Source of the DNA: Pseudotabrizicola sediminis
Lineage (GTDB): Bacteria > Pseudomonadota > Alphaproteobacteria > Rhodobacterales > Rhodobacteraceae
Direction: 5' to 3'
Assembly (NCBI RefSeq): GCF_004745575.1
Contig: NZ_RPEM01000001.1
Coordinates: forward strand, 504,467 to 568,466
DNA: 64,000 nt
Every line of letters starts with the position of its first letter. Position 1 is the first letter of the stretch. Shown in pieces: positions 40,690 through 50,292 of the stretch. Both the position numbers and the translations under genes were made by a program. The notes beneath the pieces were generated by a model, which saw only the letters and a list, made by a program, of their open reading frames with translations, had not been told where the DNA came from and made no database searches.

Positions 40690-41238
40690 TCACAATTCGG
40701 CCCCCGGCCGGGCCGATACGCTCAAAAGCCCCATCACATAGCTGGCGACCGACCGGAAACACACCAGCGTGAAGCCGCCATCCTCGGCCCAGAACGCCGC
40801 CGCGACCTGTGCTGTGCGGCTGCGGCGCAGTTCTCCCGGCTCCAGCCGGTCGAAATCCACCGGTGACAGTTTGCGCAGGACCTGGTCGGCCTTCGCGCCC
40901 TCCACCCGAAACACCGCACGCGCGTCGGACACATCAACCGCCAGATGGTGCTGGCCCTGCAGCGCAGCGGCAATCGCTGTCAAAGCCGCCGCCACACCGC
41001 CGTAGGGGAGGACCAACAAAGTCTCATCCGGGCTCATCCAGCCCACCGCACACTCCCCCTGCCGCACAATCCGGCGCACCTGGGGCATTGCGCAGCCGGT
41101 GGCGGCTTGCACTGCCGCCTCCAGCCCCGGCGTGCCGGCCTTGGCGCGCAAGGTGATCATCCCCAAGGGGCCGATCTCGCGCACCGCCACAAACCCATCA
41201 TAGCTTGCGCCCGAAAGCGCGCTGACCGGATCAGACAT
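40690..41238 (-). CDS. soxG: Sarcosine oxidase subunit gamma
   Basis: A 182-residue small subunit of heterotetrameric sarcosine oxidase; it packs against the aminomethyltransferase-like part of the alpha subunit. Typical segments are WMSPDETLLVLPYG, LAVDVSDARAVFRVEGAKADQVL and DFDRLEPGELRRSRTAQVAA. The start is the ATG at 41238, overlapping the soxA stop by 8 bases. It is the last gene of the soxB-D-A-G order on the minus strand. Confidence 0.92.
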   Translation of the reverse strand: MSDPVSALSGASYDGFVAVREIGPLGMITLRAKAGTPGLEAAVQAATGCAMPQVRRIVRQGECAVGWMSPDETLLVLPYGGVAAALTAIAAALQGQHHLAVDVSDARAVFRVEGAKADQVLRKLSPVDFDRLEPGELRRSRTAQVAAAFWAEDGGFTLVCFRSVASYVMGLLSVSARPGAEL

Positions 41239-44236
41239 TCGGCTTCTCCCCGTCCTTGTCATAGAACACCGGGTTCACCACCCGGGCCGGTGTCACACCG
41301 CCGTCCATCTTGGTAAATTCCACCACTTCCCCCATCCGCGCCGGGCCTTGGCGCAGCAGCCCCATGGCGATGCCACGCCCCAAAGTGGGGGAGTGGTAGG
41401 TCGAGGTGACGCGGCCCTGGACCTTGCGCTGGTTGTTGGCGTTCATGCCAGGTTCGGGAATATAGGCCCCGTCTTCGATCACCGATCCGTCCAGCGTCTC
41501 GAACCCCACCAGCTTCCAGCGGTCGGGGTTCGCCAGAAAGCTGCGTTCCTGCCCGCGTTTGCCCAGAAAGTCGGGTTTTTTCTTGCTGATCGCCCAATCC
41601 AAGCCCAGATCCTGCGGGATGATGGTGCCGTCGGTTTCATCGCCGATCATGATGAACCCTTTTTCGGCCCGCATCACATGCAGCGCCTCGGTGCCATAGG
41701 GCATCGCGCCAAACGCGGCCCCCGCCGCATGCAGCATAGACCAGAACGCCGCCCCATGGCTGGCAGGCACAGCGATTTCATAGGACAGCTCGCCCGAGAA
41801 ACTGATGCGGTACACCCGGCAGGCAAAGCCGCCAAGCGTGCCATCGGCCCAGCCCATGAAGGGCAACGCCTCTTTCGACACATCCATGCCGCCAAGCGAT
41901 TCCAAGAGCTTGCGGGCATTCGGCCCCACCACGGCAACCTGCGCATATTGCTCGGTCACGTTGGCGGTGAACACCTGCCAGTCCCACCACTCGCATTGCA
42001 GCCAATCTTCCATCCAGGCATGGATGCGGTCGGCCCCGCCGGATGTGGTGTGGCAAAGCCAGGTATCATCGTCGATCCGCGCCACCACGCCATCATCCGA
42101 CAGGAAGCCCTGTTCGTTGCACATCAGCCCGTAGCGGCATTTGCCGATGGGAAGGCTGCTCATCACGCCTGTATACAGCATGTCAAGGAAACGCCCCGCA
42201 TCCGGGCCTTTGACAATGATCTTGCCGAGCGTGGAAGCATCAAGCAAACCAAGGGCTTCGCGCGTGTTCTTCACCTCGCGATGCACCGCCTGTTCCGGCG
42301 TTTCGCCCGGGCGCTGGAAGCAGTAAGGCCTGCGCCAATGGCCGACGGGTTCAAAGTAAGCCCCGTTCTGCTGATGCCAATCGTGCATCGGCGTCTTGCG
42401 CAGCGGCTGGAAGATGTCGCCCCGCGCTTCGCCTGCCAAAGCGCCCAAGGGCACCGGGGTGTAGGGCGGGCGGAAGGTGGTGGTGCCGACCTGCGGGATC
42501 TTTGCATTCAAACTGTCAGCAAGCACCGCCAGGCCATTGATGTTGCTTAGCTTTCCCTGATCTGTCGCCATGCCCAGCGTGGTGTAGCGCTTGGTGTGCT
42601 CTACACTCTCGTACCCTTCACGCGCGGCAAGCTGCACGTCAGCCACTTTCACATCATTCTGGAAATCCAGCCACATTTTGGACCGCAGGGCAATGCCCGC
42701 GCCCTGCGGCATGATCCAGACCGGTTCCAGTGCGGATTCGTCCGGCACCACATGGGCCGGAGGATCATCGCCTTCAGACGCAATATCAAGCGCTTGCAGC
42801 GCGATCTTCACCTGAGCATCCGCATCGGCAACCGCTGCACGCAGGGCGCCATTGGCGGCACCCGCAGGCAGCACCATCGCCGAACCGTCATCGGTCAGCG
42901 GCGGGCGGGACGGGTCGGGGCGGAACATCGCCTCACCGTCGTCCCAGATCAGCTTGCCGCCGCAATGGCTCCAAAGATGCACCACCGGCGACCAGCCGCC
43001 CGACATCGCCACCGCATCGCAGGGCAGCGTCGTGCTGGCAGCACCTTCGCCCGCCTGATGGCAGATCTCGACCGCTTCCACCCGCTTGCCACCCTTGACG
43101 CGCGCTATCGCGCGTCCGGTTTCCACGCGGATGCCGAGCGCCCGCGCCCGTTCCGGCAGCGGCCCGTTGGCGATGCTGCGCGCGTCGATCACCGCTGCCA
43201 CTTCCAGCCCCGCCTGATGCAGTGCAATCGCGGTGCGGTAGGCGTCGTCATTGTTGGTGACCACCACGGTGCGGTCGCCGGGCGACACTGCCCAGTTAAC
43301 CACGTAATCGCGCACCGCCCCGGCCAGCATGACACCCGGAATGTCATTGCCAGCAAAGGACAAAGGCCGCTCGATGGCACCGGTGGCGGCAATGATCTTG
43401 CCCGCCCGCATCCGCCACAGCCGGTGCTTTGGCCGCCCGTCACCGGGGGTGTGGTCAGCGATTTTTTCATCCAGCAAAACATAGCCATGGTCATAAGACC
43501 CCGCCGCCATGCAGCGCAGGCGCAGGGTCACATTGTCCATCGCCGACAGGTCCAGCACCGCCGCCTCAACCCAATCGGCCGCCGGTTGCCCGTCGATCAC
43601 ATCGCCATCGACTGGCGCGCGACCGCCCCAATGGGCGGTCTGTTCCACCAGCCAGACCCGCGCGCCCGCCCGGCCGGCAACCAGCGCCGCCTGCAACCCG
43701 GCGACGCCGCCGCCCACGATCAGCAGATCGCAGAAGGCATAGGCCTGTTCATAGCGGTCGGCGTCACGGTCCTTCGGGGCCGACCCAAGGCCTGCAGAGT
43801 GCCGGATGATGGGTTCGAACACATGTTTCCACGCGGCGCGGGGGTGGATGAACGTCTTGTAGTAGAACCCCCCCGGCAGCAGACGCGCGGCATAATTGTT
43901 CACCACGCCGACGTCAAATTCCAGACTTGGCCAGTGGTTCTGGCTGCGCGCCTCCAACCCGTCAAACAGCTCGGTGGTGGTGGTGCGCTGGTTCGGCTCC
44001 AGCCGCGCGCCAGCGCCCAGATTGACCAGCGCATTGGGCTCTTCCGCGCCGCTGGCCACGATGCCGCGCGGGCGGTGGTATTTGAACGACCGCCCGACCA
44101 GCATCTGGTCATTGGCCAGAAGCGCCGAGGCCAGCGTATCGCCCGCACAGCCGCGCAGCCGTTTGCCGTTGAAGGTGAATTCGACCGGGGCAGAACGGTC
44201 GATCAACCGGCCGCCGGATTTCAGACGGGTGCTCAT
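41231..44236 (-). CDS. soxA: Sarcosine oxidase subunit alpha
   Basis: The 1001-residue alpha subunit. N-terminal residues about 1-100 resemble a [2Fe-2S]-type fold without its cluster (FTFNGKRLRGCAGDTLASAL). An NAD-binding Rossmann domain (LLIVGGGVAGLQAALVAGRAG) follows. The C-terminal 400 residues are an aminomethyltransferase (GcvT-like) domain that passes the methylene group to tetrahydrofolate (QNGAYFEPVGHWRR, VKGPDAGRFLD). The start is the ATG at 44236, overlapping the soxD stop as ATGA. Confidence 0.94.
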   Translation of the reverse strand: MSTRLKSGGRLIDRSAPVEFTFNGKRLRGCAGDTLASALLANDQMLVGRSFKYHRPRGIVASGAEEPNALVNLGAGARLEPNQRTTTTELFDGLEARSQNHWPSLEFDVGVVNNYAARLLPGGFYYKTFIHPRAAWKHVFEPIIRHSAGLGSAPKDRDADRYEQAYAFCDLLIVGGGVAGLQAALVAGRAGARVWLVEQTAHWGGRAPVDGDVIDGQPAADWVEAAVLDLSAMDNVTLRLRCMAAGSYDHGYVLLDEKIADHTPGDGRPKHRLWRMRAGKIIAATGAIERPLSFAGNDIPGVMLAGAVRDYVVNWAVSPGDRTVVVTNNDDAYRTAIALHQAGLEVAAVIDARSIANGPLPERARALGIRVETGRAIARVKGGKRVEAVEICHQAGEGAASTTLPCDAVAMSGGWSPVVHLWSHCGGKLIWDDGEAMFRPDPSRPPLTDDGSAMVLPAGAANGALRAAVADADAQVKIALQALDIASEGDDPPAHVVPDESALEPVWIMPQGAGIALRSKMWLDFQNDVKVADVQLAAREGYESVEHTKRYTTLGMATDQGKLSNINGLAVLADSLNAKIPQVGTTTFRPPYTPVPLGALAGEARGDIFQPLRKTPMHDWHQQNGAYFEPVGHWRRPYCFQRPGETPEQAVHREVKNTREALGLLDASTLGKIIVKGPDAGRFLDMLYTGVMSSLPIGKCRYGLMCNEQGFLSDDGVVARIDDDTWLCHTTSGGADRIHAWMEDWLQCEWWDWQVFTANVTEQYAQVAVVGPNARKLLESLGGMDVSKEALPFMGWADGTLGGFACRVYRISFSGELSYEIAVPASHGAAFWSMLHAAGAAFGAMPYGTEALHVMRAEKGFIMIGDETDGTIIPQDLGLDWAISKKKPDFLGKRGQERSFLANPDRWKLVGFETLDGSVIEDGAYIPEPGMNANNQRKVQGRVTSTYHSPTLGRGIAMGLLRQGPARMGEVVEFTKMDGGVTPARVVNPVFYDKDGEKPNV

Positions 44237-44556
44237 GAAAAGCCCTTCCACTCGGGGCGCTTGGCCTTGATTTTTTCGATGATCTCGGCGGGCGGCTCTG
44301 TCGATTGTGCCGGGTAGGTGCCGAACACTTCCAGCGTGGCGGTGCAGCGCGCGGCCAGGAACCACTTGCCGCAGCCGTAGGCATGCCGCCAGCGTTCGAA
44401 ATGCACGCCTTTGGGGTTCTTGCGGGCGAACATATAGGCCTCGAATGCATCATCATCTGACCCCGGCCCGAACCGCTTCAGATGCGCCTCGCCACCGGGG
44501 GAAAGTTCGGTTTCTTCGGCGCGCACGCCGCAATAGGGGCAGTGAAGGATCAGCAT
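44233..44556 (-). CDS. soxD: Sarcosine oxidase subunit delta
   Basis: A 107-residue zinc-binding subunit. Cys6 and Cys9 (HCPYCG) pair with a later HAYGCGKWF His/Cys set to form the zinc site known for this family. It holds the complex together at the alpha-beta interface. It overlaps soxA by 4 bases. Upstream, unusually, is a terminator hairpin (44578-44605) rather than soxB itself. Confidence 0.92.
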   Translation of the reverse strand: MLILHCPYCGVRAEETELSPGGEAHLKRFGPGSDDDAFEAYMFARKNPKGVHFERWRHAYGCGKWFLAARCTATLEVFGTYPAQSTEPPAEIIEKIKAKRPEWKGFS

Positions 44557-44577
44557 GGCGCACCTGTAAACATGGAA

Positions 44578-44605
44578 AAGGCGGGCGCTATGAAGCGCCC
44601 GCCTT
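44578..44605 (-). terminator. Strong terminator-like hairpin inside the sox operon
   Basis: Perfect 12-bp stem AAGGCGGGCGCT / AGCGCCCGCCTT with a four-base loop; on the minus strand it is followed by TTTTCC, as for a Rho-independent terminator. It lies 26 bases after the membrane-protein stop and 21 bases before the soxD start, so soxD-A-G may be expressed partly from read-through or another promoter. Confidence 0.8.
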
Positions 44606-44631
44606 GCAGGGAAGTCGTAAGACGTCGGAAA

Positions 44632-45048
44632 TCAGTTGCCGGATGCCGGCGGCACAGCGGTGCCGGCGTCAGGTGCCGGGGCAGTTGCATCAGGCGTTGT
44701 TGCCGGAGCGGTTGCGTCGGGTGTTGCAGCCGGAGCGGTTGCCGGAGCCGTTGCATCAGGCGTGATTGCTGCGGGCGCATCTGGTGCCGGGACAGTGGCT
44801 GGAGCCTCCACCGCGCCGTTGTTGACGGCGGCAGGTGTGGTGGTGGTGGCATCATCGCCGCCAGACAGCACGAGGGCGGCAATGCCGACCACAACGACCG
44901 CCGCGCCCAGCAGATAGGCGAACCAGTTGGTCGGCTTGGTCTCGCGGACCTGGGTCGAGGTGGTGTTGGTGTTGGTCGGATAGGCCCCCGGTGTGGTGTG
45001 GGGCGGAGCGCCGAGTGGTGTCGTTGGTGGAATTCGCGGTTCGGCCAT
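44632..45048 (-). CDS. Small membrane-anchored protein with Ala/Thr/Pro repeats
   Basis: A 138-residue protein inserted between soxB and soxD. It has a cytoplasmic Pro/Thr-rich head (residues 1-38), one membrane helix (about 39-60, WFAYLLGAAVVVVGIAALVL) and an outside tail made of near-repeats of DATAPAT/ATPDATAPA (about 85-130). The start is the ATG at 45048 with AGGAGG eight bases upstream. A strong hairpin follows. No family was recognised; it is not a known sarcosine oxidase subunit. Confidence 0.75.
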   Translation of the reverse strand: MAEPRIPPTTPLGAPPHTTPGAYPTNTNTTSTQVRETKPTNWFAYLLGAAVVVVGIAALVLSGGDDATTTTPAAVNNGAVEAPATVPAPDAPAAITPDATAPATAPAATPDATAPATTPDATAPAPDAGTAVPPASGN

Positions 45049-45118
45049 GACTGGTCCTCCTTGCAATACGTGATTGCAAAGGAAACTCGGATGCCCGCGG
45101 TCTGGTTCCCGAAAAACA

Positions 45119-46366
45119 TCAATGCGCCACCCCGGCCGCCACCGACTCGTCGATGAACCGCCCTTCGCGGAAGCGCCACATGTCGAACTCCGTCGCCAGC
45201 GGTCCCGGCTCGCCGCGCGCCATCAGGTCGGCCATCGCCCAGCCGGAACCGGGAATCGCCTTGAACCCGCCGGTGCCCCAACCACAGTTGATAAAGCAGT
45301 TGCCCAGCGGGGTCTTGCTGATGATGGGCGAACGGTCCCCGGTCATGTCCACGATGCCACCCCATTGCCGCAGCATCTTGAGCCTTGAGATCATGGGAAA
45401 AGTCTCAACCAGAGCGCGCAACGTCTCTTCGATGTGGTGGAAAGACCCGCGCTGGGTATAATTGTTGAACCCGTCGGTGCCGCCGCCGATCACCATCTCG
45501 CCCTTGTCGGACTGGCTCATGTAGCCATGCACGGTGTTGGCCATCACCACCACATCCATACAGGGCTTGATCGGTTCCGACACCAGCGCCTGCAGGGCCA
45601 GCGATTCCACCGGCAGGCGGAAACCCGCCATATCGGCGACCTGCCCTGAATGGCCCGCCACCACGATGCCCAGCTTTTTGGTGCCGATATATCCCTTGGT
45701 CGTCTCGACCCCCGTCACCTGCCCGTTTTCAGACCGGACCCCGGTAACCTCGCATTGCTGGATGATGTCCATTCCCATTTCGGAACAGGCGCGCGCATAG
45801 CCCCAGGCCACCGCATCATGCCGCGCTGTGCCCCCGCGCGCTTGGTACAGCGCGCCGAGGATGGGGTATCGCGGCCCGTCGATGTTGATGATCGGCACAA
45901 GCTGCTTCACCCGCTCCGGCCCGATCCATTCGGTCACCACGCCTTGCAGGTTGTTGGCATGCACCGTGCGCAGATAGCCCCGCACCTCGTGATGGGTCTG
46001 CGCCAGCATCAGCAGGCCACGCGGGCTGAACATGATGTTGTAGTTCAGCTCTTGCGACAACGTCTCATACAAGGAGCGCGCCTTTTCATAGATCGCCGCC
46101 GACGGGTCCTGCAGATAGTTCGAGCGGATGATCGTGGTGTTTCGCCCGGTGTTGCCGCCGCCCAGCCAGCCCTTTTCGATGATCGCCACATTGCGGATGC
46201 CGTGGTTCTTGCCAAGGTAATAGGCCGTGGCCAGCCCGTGCCCGCCCGCGCCGATAATCACCGCATCGTAAGACGCCTTCGGCACCGGCGATTTCCATGC
46301 GCGTTCCCACCCCTGATGGTGGGTCAGCGCCTCACGCGCGATGGCAAAGACCGAATAGCGTTTCAT
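45119..46366 (-). CDS. soxB: Sarcosine oxidase subunit beta
   Basis: A 415-residue flavoprotein subunit carrying the site that oxidises sarcosine to glycine. FAD fold: AVIIGAGGHGLATAYYLGKNHG. The His of the GTARHDAVAWGYARA motif (H183) matches the covalent-FMN His of this family. The C-terminal FAD contact is INCGWGTGGFKAIPGSG. The start is the ATG at 46366; the open frame upstream is not family-like. It is the first gene of the operon, 70 bases before the small membrane protein. Confidence 0.94.
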   Translation of the reverse strand: MKRYSVFAIAREALTHHQGWERAWKSPVPKASYDAVIIGAGGHGLATAYYLGKNHGIRNVAIIEKGWLGGGNTGRNTTIIRSNYLQDPSAAIYEKARSLYETLSQELNYNIMFSPRGLLMLAQTHHEVRGYLRTVHANNLQGVVTEWIGPERVKQLVPIINIDGPRYPILGALYQARGGTARHDAVAWGYARACSEMGMDIIQQCEVTGVRSENGQVTGVETTKGYIGTKKLGIVVAGHSGQVADMAGFRLPVESLALQALVSEPIKPCMDVVVMANTVHGYMSQSDKGEMVIGGGTDGFNNYTQRGSFHHIEETLRALVETFPMISRLKMLRQWGGIVDMTGDRSPIISKTPLGNCFINCGWGTGGFKAIPGSGWAMADLMARGEPGPLATEFDMWRFREGRFIDESVAAGVAH

Positions 46367-46588
46367 CTGACCATTCCTTCGGTAAGCGGCGGCGGGGTTA
46401 CCCATGCTCTGTGTGAACCCATACCGCTTTGGCGCCACCACCCCAAGCGGCACAACAGGGAAAATTGCGACATCGCGCCCGATTGCTGTCGCAGGCGGAT
46501 GTCGCAGATCACGCTGCGGCCAATTCGCGCCTTTTGTCCGGGGCAATCACCCCTTACATGAGGGGGCAGGCAAAAAGAGGGCGGTGTG

Positions 46589-47812
46589 ATGGAGGCGTGG
46601 GGATTCTGGGCGGCGGCGGCCCTTCTGGTGATTGGCATTCTGGCAACGCTTCTGCGCGCCATGACCAGCGCCCGGACCGACGAGCGCGGCGCGCATGAGT
46701 TTGATCTGGCCGTCTACCGCGACCAGTTGACCGAGATCGAACGCGACATCGCGCGTGGCGTCATTCCTGCCGATGAAGGCGCGCGCCTGCGCACCGAAAT
46801 CCAGCGCCGCCTGCTTGATGCCGACCGCAGCGCGGACAAGACCATCCCGGCCCCGCAAGCGCACGCAGGGTCCGCTGTGGCGGTGTTGATCGTTCTGGTC
46901 CTTGCGGCGGGCGTCTTTGGCTATTGGCGCCTGGGCGCGCCGGGCTATCCGGATCTGCCGCTGCAGGCCCGTCTGGCGATGGCCGAAGAAATTCGCGCCA
47001 ACCGCCCCGCGCAGGCCGAGGCCGAAGCGCAGATCCCCCCCGCCCCACGCCCTGGTGTCGACCCGTCCTTTCTGGAGCTGATGACCAAATTGCGCCAGGC
47101 GGTGCAGGACCGCCCCGATGATCAGCGCGGGCTGGAACTGCTGGCCCGCAATGAGGCCGCGATGGGCAATCTGACAGCGGCCAAGGACGCACAGGCGGCG
47201 CTCATCACGCTCAAGGGCGCTGCCGCCACCGCCGAGGATCATGCGGCCCATGCCGAACTGATGATCATGGCTGCGGGTGGCTATGTTTCACCGCAAGCGG
47301 AACAGGCGCTGGTCCGGGCGCTGGAGGCAGACCCGCGCAATGGCACCGCGCGCTATTACACCGGCACCATGTTCGCACAGATCGGCCGCTTTGACCGCAC
47401 CTTCATCCTGTGGCAGCGGTTGCTGGCCGAAAGCCCGCCCGGCGCACCATGGGTCGCGCCGATCCGCAGCCAGATCGAAGAGATCGCCGCCCGCGCCGGT
47501 GTCCGCTACACCTTGCCACCCGCGACAACCGCCCCCGGGCCCACAGGAGAAGACATCGCCGCCGCCGCCGAGCTGACCGCCCAAGAGCGTCAGGCAATGA
47601 TCGAAGGCATGGTCGATCAGCTGGGCGCGCGCCTTGCGCAGGATGGCGGCCCGGCAGAGGATTGGGCCCGGCTGATCACCTCGCTGGCGCAGATCGGGCG
47701 CACCGATCAGGCGCGCGAGGTCTATGCCGAGGCGCAAACCCGCTTTGCCGGGCGCACGGTCGAACTGTCTGGCCTGCGTCAGGCTGCGGTCGAGGCCGGG
47801 GTGGGCGAATGA
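46589..47812 (+). CDS. ccmI: Cytochrome c biogenesis protein CcmI
   Basis: A 407-residue membrane protein that binds apocytochrome c and hands it to CcmF/H for heme ligation. Two N-terminal membrane helices ([18 protein letters not shown] and [17 protein letters not shown]) flank a loop with the family sequence [20 protein letters not shown]-like repeats fill the rest. The start is the ATG at 46589 (a GTG one codon earlier is possible). Other ccm genes are absent nearby. It is followed closely by ruvX. Confidence 0.92.
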   Translation: MEAWGFWAAAALLVIGILATLLRAMTSARTDERGAHEFDLAVYRDQLTEIERDIARGVIPADEGARLRTEIQRRLLDADRSADKTIPAPQAHAGSAVAVLIVLVLAAGVFGYWRLGAPGYPDLPLQARLAMAEEIRANRPAQAEAEAQIPPAPRPGVDPSFLELMTKLRQAVQDRPDDQRGLELLARNEAAMGNLTAAKDAQAALITLKGAAATAEDHAAHAELMIMAAGGYVSPQAEQALVRALEADPRNGTARYYTGTMFAQIGRFDRTFILWQRLLAESPPGAPWVAPIRSQIEEIAARAGVRYTLPPATTAPGPTGEDIAAAAELTAQERQAMIEGMVDQLGARLAQDGGPAEDWARLITSLAQIGRTDQAREVYAEAQTRFAGRTVELSGLRQAAVEAGVGE

Positions 47813-47822
47813 GCGTGTCAAA

Positions 47823-48305
47823 ATGATTCTGGCCGACATCGCCGAATTCGTCGCCACCCTGCCCCGCACCGGCGGCATTGCGGGGCTTGATCTGGGCGAC
47901 AAGACCATCGGCGTCGCCCTGTCCGACCTGCGCCGCTCGGTCGCCACCCCGGTCGAGGTGATCCGGCGCGAGAAATTCACCCTTGATGCCACCCGCCTGC
48001 TGGCGCTGCTGACCGCGCGCGGGGCGGCAGGCATCATCCTTGGCCTGCCGCTGAACATGGACGGATCGGAAGGCCCCCGCGTGCAATCCACCCGCGCCTT
48101 CGCCCGCAATCTGGAAAAGCTGACTGCCCTGCCGATAACCTTCTGGGATGAACGCCTGTCCACCGTTGCCGCCGAACGCGCGCTGCTGGAGGCGGATACG
48201 TCCCGCAAGGGTCGCAAAGAGGTGATCGACAAGGTCGCCGCCAGCTATATCCTGCAAGGGGCGCTGGACCGGATGACGTATATGGCAAGGCTGGAGGAAC
48301 AGTGA
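47823..48305 (+). CDS. ruvX: Putative pre-16S rRNA nuclease / Holliday junction resolvase YqgF
   Basis: A 160-residue RNase H-fold nuclease of the YqgF/RuvX family. Motifs: [15 protein letters not shown] with the first acidic residue, [27 protein letters not shown] with the catalytic DE pair, and [23 protein letters not shown]. It is mostly linked to 16S rRNA 5' end processing. It lies 10 bases after ccmI and overlaps the DUF1289 gene as GTGA. Confidence 0.92.
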   Translation: MILADIAEFVATLPRTGGIAGLDLGDKTIGVALSDLRRSVATPVEVIRREKFTLDATRLLALLTARGAAGIILGLPLNMDGSEGPRVQSTRAFARNLEKLTALPITFWDERLSTVAAERALLEADTSRKGRKEVIDKVAASYILQGALDRMTYMARLEEQ

Positions 48306-48532
48306 CGGACGAGATCTGGAAACGGGATGAAATCGCCTCGCCTTGCGTGAAGCTTTGCGTTGTCCACCCCGAGGCCCGTCTGTGCGTCGGCTGTCTGCGC
48401 AGCATTGACGAGATCACGATGTGGTCGCGCCTGTCACCGGACGCGCGCGACGCGATCATGGCAGAGCTGCCCGCCCGCGCGCCGCGCATCGCCACACGCC
48501 GGGGCGGCCGCGCCGCGCGGCTTCAGGGCTGA
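48302..48532 (+). CDS. DUF1289 domain-containing protein
   Basis: A 76-residue protein of the DUF1289 (Fe-S-type) family, recognised by [21 protein letters not shown] with four cysteines in C-x3-C and C-x2-C pairs, then [21 protein letters not shown]. The start is the GTG of a GTGA overlap with ruvX. A metal or cluster site is probable; its function is not known. Confidence 0.88.
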   Translation: MTDEIWKRDEIASPCVKLCVVHPEARLCVGCLRSIDEITMWSRLSPDARDAIMAELPARAPRIATRRGGRAARLQG

Positions 48533-48584
48533 CCCCATCGGGACGGGCACCGGCGCGGAACGCGCGGCTTGACACCCCCCTGCG

Positions 48585-49334
48585 CTACGGGGCCGCAATC
48601 CACTCTGCCACTGTGGCCAGCAGCGGACGGAAATAGGCGATGATCCGGTAGCCGTGTTCGCTGCCCTGCCATTGCGCTACGCCGTGAACGGTCATTCGGT
48701 GCAGCAGGGTCGCCTCGCCGGGGCGCGCGGGCAGCTCAACGCGCGGGCAGCTGTCAAACACCTGCGCCCGGGCGGCCTGATAGGCCTGCGTCACGTCGAT
48801 ATCGGCCCAGGTTTCGGGCGCATGCGGGCGCAGGGCTGCTTCCAGTGCCGCCGCCATGATCTTGTGGCTTCCCTCCCAGACCACCAGCGGTGACGCAAGG
48901 ATGTCCGTCAGCGGCAGACCCAGAATCCAGCCATGCGGTTCACGGATCATCCGGCGGCGGTCGGGGCCGACGGGCAGCAGCCCATCGAGATGGGCGGCGT
49001 CGCGGGTCTGGCGAAAGGCAAAGGCGGCGGCAGACTCGTCCGGCGATGGCTGCGGATAACCGGGCCGGATCACCGACAGCTGGCCCCGGTGCAGCGCTAC
49101 GGGGGCCAGCGGCAGGGCAGACCATGGGAAGCCCACGCCCGCCACCGCGCCATCCGGCCCGTTGGGCAAGGCATCAACGCCCACAAACCACGTGCCGCCA
49201 CAGCGCCAGGGCTCGGCACTGGCGCCGATCGCGTGTTGCGCCACCGGCAAAGCCGCCTGCGCCCAGGCCGTGATGGCAGGGTGCGGGCCGGTTCTGCACC
49301 ACCCCCGGTCCGTCAGGCGCGTGGGTCCGGTCAA
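48585..49334 (-). CDS. Putative Fe(II)/2-oxoglutarate-type dioxygenase
   Basis: A 249-residue soluble protein whose C-terminal half looks like a phytanoyl-CoA-dioxygenase-type fold: H115-x-D117 (AAHLDGLL) as the first two ligands, a distal His in LLHRMTVHGV (H212 or H217) and R230 (HGYRIIAYFRP) as the oxoglutarate Arg. Other segments are GWILGLPLTDILASPLVVWEGSHK. The start is inferred as the TTG at 49334, which overlaps the upstream stop as TTGA. Substrate unknown. It is the second gene after the TauE/SafE exporter. Confidence 0.68.
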   Translation of the reverse strand: MTGPTRLTDRGWCRTGPHPAITAWAQAALPVAQHAIGASAEPWRCGGTWFVGVDALPNGPDGAVAGVGFPWSALPLAPVALHRGQLSVIRPGYPQPSPDESAAAFAFRQTRDAAHLDGLLPVGPDRRRMIREPHGWILGLPLTDILASPLVVWEGSHKIMAAALEAALRPHAPETWADIDVTQAYQAARAQVFDSCPRVELPARPGEATLLHRMTVHGVAQWQGSEHGYRIIAYFRPLLATVAEWIAAP

Positions 49335-50149
49335 TAGCCCAGAACCTTGCGCAGCATGTTCAGCGCGACCAGCGTGATGAACACGGCAAACACCCGCTTG
49401 AGCGGCTTGGGGTCCATCGCATGCGCCAGTTTCACGCCCCAAGGTGTGGTGATCATCGTCATCGCGAAGATCAGCGCAAAAGCGGGCAGGTTAACCGCGC
49501 CCAGCGTATAAGGCGGCGCACCGCCCACCGGCAGAAACAGGAACACCAGCACCGACGGCACCGCAATGGTCATGCCAAAGCCCGAGGCGGTTGCCACGGC
49601 GCGGTGGATCGGGGTGTTGTAAAGGCTCATCAGCGGCACGCCGAAACTGCCTCCGCCAATGCCCATCAGAACCGACAGAAATCCGACCATGCCGCCAAGT
49701 CCTGCGCGCTTTGCGCCCTTCGGCATTTCGGACCCCAGCCGCCAGTCGGACCGGGAAAAGGCCATATACAGGCCCACGATGATACCCAGCACCCCGAAGA
49801 TCGCCTGCAGGGTTACCGATTTCAGCGCCGTGGCGGTAAACACCCCGATCACCGCGCCCACGCCGATGGCCGGGGCCCAGGTGCGCAGGATCTGCCAGTC
49901 CACGGCACCTTTCTTGTGATGCGCCAGAACCGACCGCAGCGAGGTCACCACGATGGTGGCAAGCGAGGTGGCCAGACAGACCTGCATCAGCTGCGGCCCG
50001 CCATAGCCCAGATACCCAAAGGCATAAAAGAACGCCGGCACCAGCACGATGCCCCCCCCGACCCCCAGAAGACCGGCAATCACCCCGGCAAAAGCCCCGA
50101 TCACGGCCAGAAGGGCGATCATCGGAATCAGAAGGCTGGCGTCGGGCAT
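49331..50149 (-). CDS. TauE/SafE-family membrane transporter (TSUP)
   Basis: A 272-residue membrane protein with about eight helices. The duplicated family motifs are GVIAGLLGVGGGIVLVPAFF and LSVLMGIGGGSFGVPLMSLY. Members export sulfite, sulfoacetate or other anions. The start is the ATG at 50149 with AAGGAG just upstream. It is probably co-transcribed with the dioxygenase-like gene through a TTGA overlap. The substrate is not deducible. Confidence 0.9.
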   Translation of the reverse strand: MPDASLLIPMIALLAVIGAFAGVIAGLLGVGGGIVLVPAFFYAFGYLGYGGPQLMQVCLATSLATIVVTSLRSVLAHHKKGAVDWQILRTWAPAIGVGAVIGVFTATALKSVTLQAIFGVLGIIVGLYMAFSRSDWRLGSEMPKGAKRAGLGGMVGFLSVLMGIGGGSFGVPLMSLYNTPIHRAVATASGFGMTIAVPSVLVFLFLPVGGAPPYTLGAVNLPAFALIFAMTMITTPWGVKLAHAMDPKPLKRVFAVFITLVALNMLRKVLGY

Positions 50150-50292
50150 GGAAGGCTCCTTGAACTGTCGCGCGGTCACCGGGCCGCAGGGTGCTGATAC
50201 TGCGCCGCGCGTGCCGGGGCCAGTGCATGGCTGCCCAATCTTGCCAGAAAGGTGTTTCAGAGCCGCACCTCTGACCCTGCGAGTCGCTCCCC

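Noticed and set aside
44700..44800. GTTGC/GGAGC repeats in the small sox-operon gene as a DNA regulatory repeat
   Set aside because: They follow codon phase and encode the Ala/Thr/Pro tail, so they are protein-level repeats.
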